From JAGVVZ01 sp964372465 (lineage in GTDB: Archaea > Aenigmatarchaeota > Aenigmatarchaeia > CG10238-14): a stretch of DNA of 41,634 nucleotides. The notes under the pieces were generated by a model. It saw only the letters and a list, made by a program, of their open reading frames with translations, was not told where the DNA came from and did no database searches. The stretch is taken from contig CAYJRA010000005.1 of NCBI GenBank assembly GCA_964372465.1, forward strand, positions 1 through 41,634, in the 5' to 3' direction. The translations under genes were made by a program, and so were the position numbers. Positions 1-7,650 of this stretch are shown here, one piece after another. The stretch's first letter is position 1. Every line of letters begins with the position of its first letter.

Positions 1-43
1 TGGTCTATTTAAAGTTTCCGTTTTAATATTAGTTTAGATAAAA

Positions 44-784
44 ATGCCCGATGGTCTGACAGCTGAACTTTTTGATGATAATGGAAGAATAATTACAGAT
101 CAAGATGTTAGAGATTTAGTTGCAAGAGGAGTCAAGGTAGCTAGAGAAGCTTGGAAAGGTGTTCATAACGGAGTTGAAGCCATCAGGAGATATGTAGTTA
201 CGGATTTGCCCACACAATTTGGGGTTGCAATTGAACGTGTCGGGGATTATTTAAGACCTGCTTTAGTTCCTCTTGGTAAAGTTTTTGGTGCCTATGATCC
301 CAAAACAATGACTCTTTATATTGATCGTGCGGTAGCCTATGCCACCAATCCTATAAGGAAACTCTTACAAAAATATGGTATGATGATGGATCCTGTGGAA
401 GTTGTTGCACACGAGGTTGGTCATGGAATACAGAAAGCAATGGGAATTTTGAATGTTTACAAGTCAAGAGAGATGATAGAAGGTTTAAATCAATATATGA
501 CTGAATCTAGGTTTTCTAGATTTGCAAGAAAACTAGTAGGTCAGATCCGACCATATAGACTAGAAACAATGGTTGCTGAGCAATTAATAAGGAGATATGG
601 ATTAAACGCAATTACTCGTCCAGAAACACCAGAGAAAGCAGCATTATATGAAAGAGAATTTAACCAAATTTATCAATCACTGCAGCCGAGAGGTGGAATG
701 TCATTAACAGAATTGTTTAGAAGATTGGTGGAATCTTATCAGCCAAATGCTTCAGTACCTGCTTACGCTCCTGTTAGAGTATAA
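44..784 (+). CDS. HEXXH-motif putative metallopeptidase-like protein
   Basis: The 246-residue protein has one clear signature, the zinc-protease motif H-E-V-G-H at residues 123-127, within the context VVAHEVGHGIQKAMG. A downstream helix with acidic residues (ETMVAEQLIRRYG, about 175-187) could supply the third zinc ligand. There is no signal peptide or membrane segment, so a cytoplasmic protein is likely. The first 70 residues are helical and charged, and the C-terminus ends in a short Pro/Ala-rich tail. I do not recognise the family. Peptidase activity rests only on the HEXXH motif, and the third ligand is a guess. It stands alone, facing the convergent zinc-ribbon gene that begins right after its stop. 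Confidence 0.7.
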   Translation: MPDGLTAELFDDNGRIITDQDVRDLVARGVKVAREAWKGVHNGVEAIRRYVVTDLPTQFGVAIERVGDYLRPALVPLGKVFGAYDPKTMTLYIDRAVAYATNPIRKLLQKYGMMMDPVEVVAHEVGHGIQKAMGILNVYKSREMIEGLNQYMTESRFSRFARKLVGQIRPYRLETMVAEQLIRRYGLNAITRPETPEKAALYEREFNQIYQSLQPRGGMSLTELFRRLVESYQPNASVPAYAPVRV

Positions 785-1024
785 TCACTTCTTCCAAATG
801 CTTTTCATCAACTGCTTCTTAATTGATATAGAATTGTTGCATTGTGGATAGCCAGAGCACGCCCAGAACGAGCCGAATTTGCCTTGTCTCACAACCATCA
901 TAGCACCGCACATATCGCATGACAGTTCCTTTGGGATTTTATCTTTGCATACTGGGCAAACTGGCTGTTTTGCATCATTGTATATAACAGCGATTCTTCC
1001 GCAGTGGACGCAATAATCTGTCAT
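785..1024 (-). CDS. Topoisomerase-type C4 zinc finger protein
   Basis: A 79-residue protein with two zinc-binding modules. The first is a ribbon, YCVHCG...CPVC, at residues 4-26. The second matches the C-terminal zinc finger of bacterial-type topoisomerase I: CDMCGAMMVVRQGKFGSFWA followed by CSGYPQC. In the family the second module binds single-stranded DNA or accompanies nucleases and topoisomerases. Here it stands alone with no catalytic domain. A nucleic-acid-binding role is inferred. It is convergent with the HEXXH gene and abuts its stop codon. Confidence 0.8.
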   Translation of the reverse strand: MTDYCVHCGRIAVIYNDAKQPVCPVCKDKIPKELSCDMCGAMMVVRQGKFGSFWACSGYPQCNNSISIKKQLMKSIWKK

Positions 1025-1067
1025 AATATCAAGAAAAAGAGATGTAGAAACTTGGTAATAAGTGTTA

Positions 1068-1424
1068 TTATTTTACACAATTCCTATTTTTTAGTAGTTT
1101 ACTAACGTCTAGTAATTCCATAAACAAAAGAACTTTAATAACCGGTGTTGTGGGACGATAATCGTAAGTTGTGTGAGGTGGTATAGAAATAACATCACCT
1201 GTCCCGACTCCAACACGTTCACCATTAATCATGAACTCTCCTCTTCCTTCTAATATATAATAAATTCTACTTCTGTCCAGAGTTGTTCTCTGTCCATGCT
1301 GTACTGTTAGTTCAGCATGAATTACAGAAGAACCTCCATCAATATGTGGCAACTTATAATTAAACCCTCTTACTCCTTCACGTCCATATTGTTCCGCGTC
1401 GGCTCTAGAAATTATATTTTTCAT
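1068..1424 (-). CDS. Cupin-domain protein (second of a tandem pair)
   Basis: A small single-domain cupin of 118 residues. Typical cupin features are visible: a central IYYILEGRGEF strand pair, a GDVISIPPHTTYDYRP turn and a closing strand. The usual histidine metal ligands of motif 1 are reduced (HAELTVQHGQRT), so metal binding is uncertain. I start it at the second Met because GGGAGAT lies about 8 nt upstream and because this start aligns residue for residue with the upstream paralogue. An earlier in-frame ATG would overlap the upstream gene by 13 bp. It is probably translated with that paralogue. Substrate unknown. Confidence 0.8.
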   Translation of the reverse strand: MKNIISRADAEQYGREGVRGFNYKLPHIDGGSSVIHAELTVQHGQRTTLDRSRIYYILEGRGEFMINGERVGVGTGDVISIPPHTTYDYRPTTPVIKVLLFMELLDVSKLLKNRNCVK

Positions 1425-1426
1425 AA

Positions 1427-1765
1427 TTATATCTCCCATTTTGTACTATCCCAATATTCCATAAATAATAAAACCTCTAGAACTTTAGATGTTGGTCTGT
1501 AATCATATTTGGTTTTTGGCGGAACCACTATCACATCGCCTTTCCTTACTGGAATTTTTTTGTTGGATATTTCAAATTCTCCATAACCACGCAATATATA
1601 ATAAATCCTATCACACTCGCCAGTTTCAACCGAGCCATGATCCTCTTCGAGTCTTGCATAAAGAATCGACTTAGGTGGTTGTAATTCTAATAGTTTATAA
1701 TTAAGCCCAGTTACTTTACCCCATCTGAATCTTGATGCTTCGTTAGTAGTATATTTGTGTCTCAT
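1427..1765 (-). CDS. Cupin-domain protein (first of a tandem pair)
   Basis: A 112-residue single cupin, closely similar to the next gene: both share the G-(L/F)-N-Y-K-L segment at residues 20-25, a D-R-x-x-Y-Y-I-L strand, and GDVI-(V/S)-(V/I)-PP...YDYRP. The start is placed at ATG 1765, preceded by GGTGA. A GTG three codons earlier is the alternative, but it would use the ribosome site itself as a start. Tandem duplication of a sugar-binding or epimerase-type cupin is the simplest reading. Catalytic function is not evident. Confidence 0.8.
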   Translation of the reverse strand: MRHKYTTNEASRFRWGKVTGLNYKLLELQPPKSILYARLEEDHGSVETGECDRIYYILRGYGEFEISNKKIPVRKGDVIVVPPKTKYDYRPTSKVLEVLLFMEYWDSTKWEI

Positions 1766-1795
1766 ATTCGTCACCGTTATTACCGTTTTTTGAGA

Positions 1796-2050
1796 TTACT
1801 TCTTATGTTGTCCTAATAAATATTTGCCATCGATTTCACAGGCTTCTTCTGTAATATAGTCGTCAGACAAAACCCTTCTCCCCACGTCTGTATATGCTAT
1901 AAGCGAATAACCACTGTTTTTTTTCTCACACGTATAATCATAATATCTTGTAGGTGTTTCTGGTCGAAAAATAAAAGCTAGAAACGTTATCACACCAACA
2001 ACTCCCAGCTTGATCGGTGTCGAGATGAGTAAATATTTTCTGAGCGACAT
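1796..2050 (-). CDS. Small membrane-anchored protein with two extracellular cysteines
   Basis: An 84-residue protein. One hydrophobic segment (about residues 12-28, KLGVVGVITFLAFIF) is followed by a polar domain with two cysteines in the contexts DYTCE and EEACE. These may form a disulfide outside the cell. GGTGATGAT precedes the start. The polar part resembles that of the 114-residue protein at 23442-23786 (DYKCE ... KACTAEG ... L), so the two may be diverged members of a lineage-specific family. Function unknown. Confidence 0.6.
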   Translation of the reverse strand: MSLRKYLLISTPIKLGVVGVITFLAFIFRPETPTRYYDYTCEKKNSGYSLIAYTDVGRRVLSDDYITEEACEIDGKYLLGQHKK

Positions 2051-2134
2051 ATCATCACCTTCTTATTTGTTACTATTATGTAGTTCTAGTATATAATTTT
2101 AATTTACCCCCCTTGGGAGTAGTTAAAATCAAGG

Positions 2135-2143
2135 TTAAATATT
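2135..2143 (+). promoter_or_regulatory. TATA-like box for the TrmB-family gene
   Basis: TTAAATATT, preceded by a purine-rich BRE-like stretch, is centred about 25 nt before the ATG at 2164. This is the spacing expected for a leaderless archaeal transcript. It also argues against the longer reading frame that begins upstream of this box. Confidence 0.55.
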
Positions 2144-2163
2144 TTCTCGTTCGTCTATTATGT

Positions 2164-2901
2164 ATGAATACCGATCTCTTAGAGGAAATTGGGTTATCGA
2201 AGAGGGAAAGGAGGGTATATATAGCCCTTTTAGAGATCGGGATAAATACGGTTGGCCCGATTGTTGAAAGGTCTGGTATCCCCAGCTCAAAGATTTACGA
2301 AACATTAGACAAATTATTAAAAAAGGGCTTGGTGAGTTTTTTCATCAAAGATAACAAAAGATATTATCAGGCAGGCAATCCAAGCGTTATCCTTGACTTC
2401 TTGAACGAGAAAAAAATAAGAGTCGAACACGAGCTCATCCCAACACTGGAAAAAATGTATTCCTTTTCAAAGAAAAACAAGAAAGTTGCAATTTATGAAG
2501 GCGCATCTGGAGTAAAGGCTGTATATGAGATGGCATTAAAAGAAATGAAGAAAGGCGACACATTATACGTCATAAGTTCCCCAAGTGCATCAAACGAACT
2601 TTTGGGTTCCTATCTAGACTATTTCCATAAGAGACGAATAAAGAAAGGCATAATATTCAAATGTCTTTACAACAGAGAAGCTAAAAAGTATGCTGAAACG
2701 AGGAGAGGATGGAAATTAACACATCTACGTTATCTCCCGGAAAAACATGTCGTATTAAGCGCAATAAACATGTTTTTGGACTATAGTTTGATTTTTGATT
2801 ATACTGGTACAACCACAGTCATCTTAATCAAGAGTGAAAGCGTTGCACATAACTTTATAAAATATTTTGAATTTCTATGGAAAATCTCCACCGATAATTA
2901 A
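2164..2901 (+). CDS. TrmB-family transcriptional regulator
   Basis: The 245-residue protein has an N-terminal winged helix at about residues 1-70. Its recognition region reads SGIPSSKIYETLDKLLKKGL, typical of TrmB-type sugar-responsive archaeal regulators. A helical linker follows, then a C-terminal phospholipase-D-like ligand domain (YEGASGVKAVYEMAL ... DTLYVISSPSASNELLGSYL). The C-terminal half is shorter than in sugar-binding TrmB proteins, so the ligand is unclear. The start follows from the TATA-like box at -25. The divergent neighbour is the small membrane protein. The next genes on the same strand are a small helical protein and a rhomboid, but a gap with its own promoter-like box separates them. 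Confidence 0.85.
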   Translation: MNTDLLEEIGLSKRERRVYIALLEIGINTVGPIVERSGIPSSKIYETLDKLLKKGLVSFFIKDNKRYYQAGNPSVILDFLNEKKIRVEHELIPTLEKMYSFSKKNKKVAIYEGASGVKAVYEMALKEMKKGDTLYVISSPSASNELLGSYLDYFHKRRIKKGIIFKCLYNREAKKYAETRRGWKLTHLRYLPEKHVVLSAINMFLDYSLIFDYTGTTTVILIKSESVAHNFIKYFEFLWKISTDN

Positions 2902-2995
2902 TTTTTGCAAAGCTGGCTTATTAGAAGAAGTTCATATTTTCAGGAAGGATAATAAACAACAACACTAAATATTATTGGGTAATAGTTTGGAGCAA

Positions 2996-3166
2996 GTGAT
3001 TCACAGCAAAAAAGAAGTAGAGCAGCTGATAAGTTTTTATGAACAGTTGATTGATTCCGGAATAAGGGAATATGACAAAGATTTGCTACAGAATTTAATC
3101 AGGATTGCAGATGATATGGGACTGAATACAGAAAAATTAAAGAAATCACTAAACAATATGGGTTGA
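2996..3166 (+). CDS. Small helical hypothetical protein upstream of rhomboid
   Basis: A 56-residue, charged, all-helical protein ending two bases before the rhomboid ATG, so the two are probably cotranscribed. The GTG start is chosen because the TATA-like CTAAATATT at 2965-2973 is centred about 27 nt upstream (leaderless). TTG codons at 2975 and 2984 would give longer forms. I recognise no domain. The pattern of two helices, a short loop (GIREYDKD) and a third helix could be a small protein-interaction bundle. Function unknown. Confidence 0.5.
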   Translation: MIHSKKEVEQLISFYEQLIDSGIREYDKDLLQNLIRIADDMGLNTEKLKKSLNNMG

Positions 3167-3168
3167 AT

Positions 3169-3816
3169 ATGCAAGGAATGTTAAAAAGCAAAAAAGGCTT
3201 CATATTTCCATACGGTGATGTAAATCCAAGAAAGAATTTTCCATTGATCACTGTTTCTTTAATCATTCTTAATGTGGTAATATTCATTTTGAGTTTGGCA
3301 GATTATGAAAATATAATAGGCGCATTCGGTTTCACTCCTGTTTATTTTAGTTTATTGACGATTTTCACTTCCATGTTTCTGCATGGTGGCATAGATCACA
3401 TATTCGGAAACATGTGGTATCTGTGGATATTTGGCGATAATGTAGAAGACACTATAGGGAAAGCGAAGTATGTTTTTCTGTTTATGGCGTCAGGTATAGG
3501 AGCTTCAATTACGCATTTTTTCACCAATTTGGGATCTACAATACCGGCAATAGGTGCCTCTGGTGCTATATCGGGTATATTGGGATCTTATATAGTATTA
3601 TTCCCTCATGCAAAAGTGCTAGTTAGATTTGGGCACATGCCTGCATATGTGGTCATAGGATTCTGGTTTATACTTCAGTTGTTCTTTGCCACAAGCAGTT
3701 TCTTTGGTAATTCAGGTAGTGGCATAGCATTTTGGGCGCATGTGGGTGGCTTCGTTTTTGGATACGTCGTCACTAAACTTATCTTCAAGACGTCAAAAAA
3801 CAAAAGAGGAGAATAA
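3169..3816 (+). CDS. Rhomboid family intramembrane serine protease
   Basis: A 215-residue six-helix membrane protein with all rhomboid hallmarks. The histidine/asparagine region HGGIDHIFGNMWYLWIFG lies in helix 2, the catalytic serine is in GASGAISG, and the catalytic histidine is in FWAHVGGFVFG in the last helix. Rhomboids cleave substrate transmembrane helices within the membrane. The start is ATG 3169, just after the small upstream gene. A TTG two codons earlier is possible but would overlap its stop. Substrate unknown. It converges on the hypothetical gene at 3818. Confidence 0.93.
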   Translation: MQGMLKSKKGFIFPYGDVNPRKNFPLITVSLIILNVVIFILSLADYENIIGAFGFTPVYFSLLTIFTSMFLHGGIDHIFGNMWYLWIFGDNVEDTIGKAKYVFLFMASGIGASITHFFTNLGSTIPAIGASGAISGILGSYIVLFPHAKVLVRFGHMPAYVVIGFWFILQLFFATSSFFGNSGSGIAFWAHVGGFVFGYVVTKLIFKTSKNKRGE

Positions 3817-3817
3817 G

Positions 3818-4225
3818 CTATTCAATATACCCATTTTCCTTGAGGAGTTTTTTGAATATCTCATATTTTTCTCTTATTTTCATAACCTTTGGTTGAACAG
3901 GATTATTTTTTAGTGGCTCAGCCTTTTTGTTCACTTCCAATCTCAACAGATTTTCTCTGAACCAATTTTCATATTCTTTCCATTCATCATTGTCTTTCAT
4001 TTCTGTAACTTCGCTGATGGATTTGCCCCACTCTTTCAGCGCATTCATGATTTCGATTTCCTTTTCTGCGAATTTCTCGACGCTTCCAATCTTATGTAAT
4101 GCTTTGTAAACATCTAAAGAATCCAGAAGTCCCTCCTCAACGGTATTTCCATTTACCTTTATCCCGACTATGGGAAAAATCCCATCCATTCTCATGAATT
4201 CGACATAGTCTGTAAAATTAGCCAT
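3818..4225 (-). CDS. Hypothetical protein, 135 aa
   Basis: A soluble, charged protein with an N-terminal beta-rich part (GIFPIVGIKVNGNTVEEG), then long helices with many Lys and Glu residues. I see no catalytic or metal-binding motif, signal peptide or membrane segment. The reading frame is supported by codon use like the neighbours and by tight packing against the rhomboid gene (one base between stops). The downstream gene on this strand is the DEAD-type helicase's neighbour, but transcription runs from the helicase towards this gene, so cotranscription is possible. Function not assigned. Confidence 0.65.
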   Translation of the reverse strand: MANFTDYVEFMRMDGIFPIVGIKVNGNTVEEGLLDSLDVYKALHKIGSVEKFAEKEIEIMNALKEWGKSISEVTEMKDNDEWKEYENWFRENLLRLEVNKKAEPLKNNPVQPKVMKIREKYEIFKKLLKENGYIE

Positions 4226-4274
4226 TTGTTTATTATCGTAATTAAACTTGATAAATTAGCGCCATTGAACTGAC

Positions 4275-5471
4275 TTATCTAAAACGTCTTCTGAATCTTT
4301 GGTTTCTTCTGGGATAGAATCCTCTGTTGAAGCCCCCGTATTCTCTCTTTTTTATGAAAAACAAATCCGGAAAATTCGGAGTTTGCATCTTGGCAACACT
4401 CGGTCTATATTTGTTCAATATATCTTGGAATGCCGGGTGATCAAATTTTGACAAGAGAGATATGGCCTTTCCTGAGTTTCCTGCCCTTGCAGTTCTGCCT
4501 ATTCTGTTTATATAGTCCTCAGAATTTTTCGGTATGCTGTAGTTGAATACGTGGCTGACGTTTCTTATGTCAAGCCCTCTTGCCGCCACGTCTGTGGCTA
4601 CCAGTGTTTTTATCATTCCCTTGTGGAACTCTTCTATTATCTGGTTCCTTCTGTATTGTGAGACGCCACCGTGAAGCACCTCTGCGTTTATTCCGTTTTT
4701 CTTCAGATTGTTGGCAACGCCTTCAGCCTCCATTCTGGTATTGCAGAATATGATGCTCAGGTTTGGTTTTTCATTCTTCAAAAGGAATGCCAATAACGAA
4801 AATTTTTTGTTGTGCTCTATATCGAAATAGAATTGCTCCAGCAAATCCTCTCTGACTTTCGTCTGCGTTTTTATCCTTTTTACATTTCTTGTAAATTTGT
4901 CTTTCAGTCTGAAAATGTTCTCAGGCATTGTCGCGCTGAAGAGAAGAGTTTGCCTCTCTCTCGGGATATTTCTGACAACATCTTCAATGTCATCTATGAA
5001 ACCCATGTCTAGCATCTTATCAGTTTCATCCAAAACGAAGACCTTGATATTTCTCAAATCTATAGTTCTTCTTTGGATGTGATCTAGTATTCTGCCCGGC
5101 GTTCCTACAACGATCTCAGATCGCCTTAGATTTGATATCTGAGGCTCTATCGAGACTCCGCCGTAGATGCATGACACATTCAATCTTTTGAATTTGGAGA
5201 ATTTCATCAATTCTTTAGATATTTGCTCGGACAATTCTCTTGTTGGAGCCAGAACCAATGCCTGGATCTTTCCATTTTTCTCTATTTTTTCGACCAATGG
5301 AATTCCAAAAGCAGCGGTCTTGCCGGATCCTGTTTCAGACTGCCCTATAACATCATGACCTTCTTTGATCAAAGGTATAGTTTCTTTTTGGATTTCTGTT
5401 GGATTTTCGTATCCAATCTCTGTGAGCGAATCCAATACACTCTTTTCAATATTCATTTCACTAAATTTCAT
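4275..5471 (-). CDS. DEAD-box-type ATP-dependent RNA helicase with DETD variant
   Basis: A 398-residue two-domain superfamily 2 helicase that unwinds RNA duplexes. Motifs in order: Q motif (PTEIQ, 24-28), Walker A SETGSGKT (45-52), PTREL, GG, VGTPGR, motif II, SATMP, FCNTR, HGG...RR, and VATDVAARGLD with NRIGRTARAG. Motif II is D-E-T-D (148-151) instead of D-E-A-D, and motif VI begins N-R-x-G-R instead of H-R. Both are conservative departures, and the catalytic acid pair is intact. The C-terminal tail is Arg/Phe/Gly-rich (RRNQRFRRRFR), typical of RNA-binding tails. GAGTGAT lies before the ATG. Confidence 0.95.
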   Translation of the reverse strand: MKFSEMNIEKSVLDSLTEIGYENPTEIQKETIPLIKEGHDVIGQSETGSGKTAAFGIPLVEKIEKNGKIQALVLAPTRELSEQISKELMKFSKFKRLNVSCIYGGVSIEPQISNLRRSEIVVGTPGRILDHIQRRTIDLRNIKVFVLDETDKMLDMGFIDDIEDVVRNIPRERQTLLFSATMPENIFRLKDKFTRNVKRIKTQTKVREDLLEQFYFDIEHNKKFSLLAFLLKNEKPNLSIIFCNTRMEAEGVANNLKKNGINAEVLHGGVSQYRRNQIIEEFHKGMIKTLVATDVAARGLDIRNVSHVFNYSIPKNSEDYINRIGRTARAGNSGKAISLLSKFDHPAFQDILNKYRPSVAKMQTPNFPDLFFIKKREYGGFNRGFYPRRNQRFRRRFR

Positions 5472-5642
5472 TAAATCACTCTTTTAATTTCAAAAAGCTA
5501 CAAAAGCAATAGAATTAGAATAACCATCTAACGCTATAATTCAAACCTTTGTACTTTACTAGAAATTCATTGAAATTAAGCTTTATAAACCTTTGCTTTT
5601 TGCTTTTTGGCAATAAATAGTTGATTTTTGATATATTGTCAA

Positions 5643-6281
5643 ATGTCAGATCCTATTGATATAAGAGGAAGAAGCCTATATTCAGTAGATCAATTTTCTG
5701 TTTCTAGTGCATTTGCTGATGACTTGTCGGGTATATTAATTTCTGGAGGGGAAGTTGGATCGAGAGTAGATAGAATGCGGGAAGAAATGGAAAGATATTA
5801 TGGAACTGACAGTAGAAACCTCTTGGTTATGCCTGTCATGAAAGGGGCATATCAATTTTGTTCAGGGTTAGTTTATGATCCCCGATTCAGGCTTCCATTT
5901 GAAATAGAAAATATCGAATCATCCAGATATGGTGAGTCTGGCTCTTCTTCCGAGAATAAACCAAAAATACATATAGCTACCCCAGAAAGAATAAGAGGCA
6001 AAGACGTTCTTATAGTAGAAGACATAATTGATCAGGGACCAACATTAGAATATGTAGCAAGCGTAGTAAAATCATATGAACCAAGTTCAATGTCTCTAGC
6101 TGTGCTGCTAGATAAACCAGAAAGAAGACTTCCTGGTTCAAAGGTGAGTGATTATTTTGTTAGAACCTTTACAGGATTTATTATACCAAACTTATTTGTT
6201 GTTGGTTATGGGCTTGATTTCAAAGAAAGATATAGATCACTCCAACACATAGCTGTCTTAAAACCCGAAATGTATTCTTAA
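5643..6281 (+). CDS. hpt: Hypoxanthine phosphoribosyltransferase-like protein
   Basis: A type I phosphoribosyltransferase of 212 residues that would join hypoxanthine or guanine to PRPP in purine salvage. The PRPP loop is VLIVEDIIDQGPTLEYV, with Q where Thr or Ser is usual. The N-terminal part has an MPVMKGAYQFCSGL segment like the LKG loop of bacterial-type HPRTs. Near the C-terminus is GYGLDFKERYRSL, the purine and Mg contact region of that family. An insertion rich in Ser and Glu (about 97-107) precedes the PRPP motif. The start is the first ATG; a TATA-like TTTATAAA lies at 5582-5589. Base specificity cannot be read from motifs alone. Confidence 0.87.
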   Translation: MSDPIDIRGRSLYSVDQFSVSSAFADDLSGILISGGEVGSRVDRMREEMERYYGTDSRNLLVMPVMKGAYQFCSGLVYDPRFRLPFEIENIESSRYGESGSSSENKPKIHIATPERIRGKDVLIVEDIIDQGPTLEYVASVVKSYEPSSMSLAVLLDKPERRLPGSKVSDYFVRTFTGFIIPNLFVVGYGLDFKERYRSLQHIAVLKPEMYS

Positions 6282-6284
6282 TTT

Positions 6285-6779
6285 CTATCTGAACAACACT
6301 CTTTTGAAGTCCCAGCCATGTTCGTTGCATATCTCCTTTATCATGCTTCTGACTGTCTCCGGGTCAAACTTGTATTTGTAAACTTCGCCCAATGACATAT
6401 CAGGCCTTATTCCCAGCATTCGTGCTTGTTGTTTCGTATCTATTAACATTCCGCTTGTAAAATATTTTTCTTGGCTGAATTCAAATTTCCCAGCATCGAA
6501 ACCAACTTCTTTTATTATATCAAACAGTCTTACTTCTTTCTTGTATTCGTCTATGTCTAGATAAGCCGTATAAGTTTTATTTTTCCACGAAGGACCCATT
6601 ATTGAAAGCCATTTTGCATCAACAACCTTAATCTCTACCAATAAATTGGAATTTTTTTCTTCCTTCACAGCTATTGGTGTTTTTTCACTTTCCAGTCTTT
6701 TAATCAGGGATACTAGCATTTTCTTGCTCGCGAATTTTCTTTTGAACGCTTCCTCTTCGTTTCTGAATACGGATATCAC
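6285..6779 (-). CDS. Hypothetical protein, 164 aa
   Basis: A soluble basic protein ending four bases from the convergent hpt stop. Its N-terminal half carries a beta-rich segment (NLLVEIKVVDAKWLSIMGPS). Its C-terminal half is helical and ends EHGWDFKRVLFR. No catalytic motif, metal-binding cluster or membrane helix is seen. Length and codon use are those of a real gene. Function unknown. Confidence 0.65.
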   Translation of the reverse strand: MISVFRNEEEAFKRKFASKKMLVSLIKRLESEKTPIAVKEEKNSNLLVEIKVVDAKWLSIMGPSWKNKTYTAYLDIDEYKKEVRLFDIIKEVGFDAGKFEFSQEKYFTSGMLIDTKQQARMLGIRPDMSLGEVYKYKFDPETVRSMIKEICNEHGWDFKRVLFR

Positions 6780-6863
6780 CTATAATAATATGAAGCGAAA
6801 ACTTTTATCTTAAGAGTGATTTCTATCAGAAAGCAAATTTATAATAAAATTTGATGAGAAATA

Positions 6864-7646
6864 ATGGTTATGGTTACAATTTTAGAAGCCGTGATTCTTG
6901 GAATCATACAAGGAATAACCGAGTGGTTGCCAATTTCCAGTTCAGGGCATTTGGCTATTTACCAGAACTTGTTTGGAAAAGAAGTTTCCGTAGCATTTGA
7001 CATTTTCTTGCATTTTGGATCCCTTCTAGTTATTTTGTTTTATTTTAGGAATGACCTGATAAAAATTTGTAAATCAATGCTTTTAGGAAAATTTAATTCG
7101 CAGGAATCCAGACTCGTATTCTATGTTTTTGTGGCTAGCATACCGGCAGGTATTATTGGGTTTTTGTTCTTGGATTTTTTTGAATCTTTATTTGGCAACT
7201 TGCTTTTTATCGGAATTGCGATGATCGTCAATTCGGCGATATTATTTTCTACAAGATTTGTCTCACCCAAAGGAAAAGTTGATGCTAAAAAATCTTTCTT
7301 TGTAGGCGTTGGTCAGATGTTGAGTATTGTCCCCGGAATATCCAGAAGCGGTTCCGCTATCTCCTTTGCATTGTTGTCAAATATCAATAAAGAGGATGCG
7401 TTCAAGCTTTCATTTATTATGGCAATACCTGCTTTGTTTGTAGCCAATTCAATACATGCAGATGAATTGTTTAAAATAAACGAAAACTGGGATGTTTTAT
7501 TTGTAGGACTAACCACTTCTACAATAATCGGCTTTTTATCTATCAACCTGTTGTTTAGTTTTATAAGAAAGAATAAACTCCACATATTCTCATGTTATTC
7601 GTTCGTAGTAGGATTGTTGCTGGTTTTATACACACTCTTCTCATAA
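6864..7646 (+). CDS. uppP: Undecaprenyl-diphosphatase (BacA/UppP family)
   Basis: A 260-residue polytopic membrane protein of the UppP family, which recycles polyprenyl diphosphate to the monophosphate carrier used for glycan and lipid-linked sugar export. In archaea the carrier would be a dolichol-type lipid. Both family signatures are present: GITEWLPISSSGHLAI near the N-terminus, with the catalytic E and S-S-S-G-H, and VPGISRSGSAIS mid-protein. Length is normal for the family. A TATA-like TTTATAAT lies about 23 nt before the ATG. A second ATG two codons on is an alternative start. Confidence 0.94.
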   Translation: MVMVTILEAVILGIIQGITEWLPISSSGHLAIYQNLFGKEVSVAFDIFLHFGSLLVILFYFRNDLIKICKSMLLGKFNSQESRLVFYVFVASIPAGIIGFLFLDFFESLFGNLLFIGIAMIVNSAILFSTRFVSPKGKVDAKKSFFVGVGQMLSIVPGISRSGSAISFALLSNINKEDAFKLSFIMAIPALFVANSIHADELFKINENWDVLFVGLTTSTIIGFLSINLLFSFIRKNKLHIFSCYSFVVGLLLVLYTLFS

Positions 7647-7650
7647 AAAA

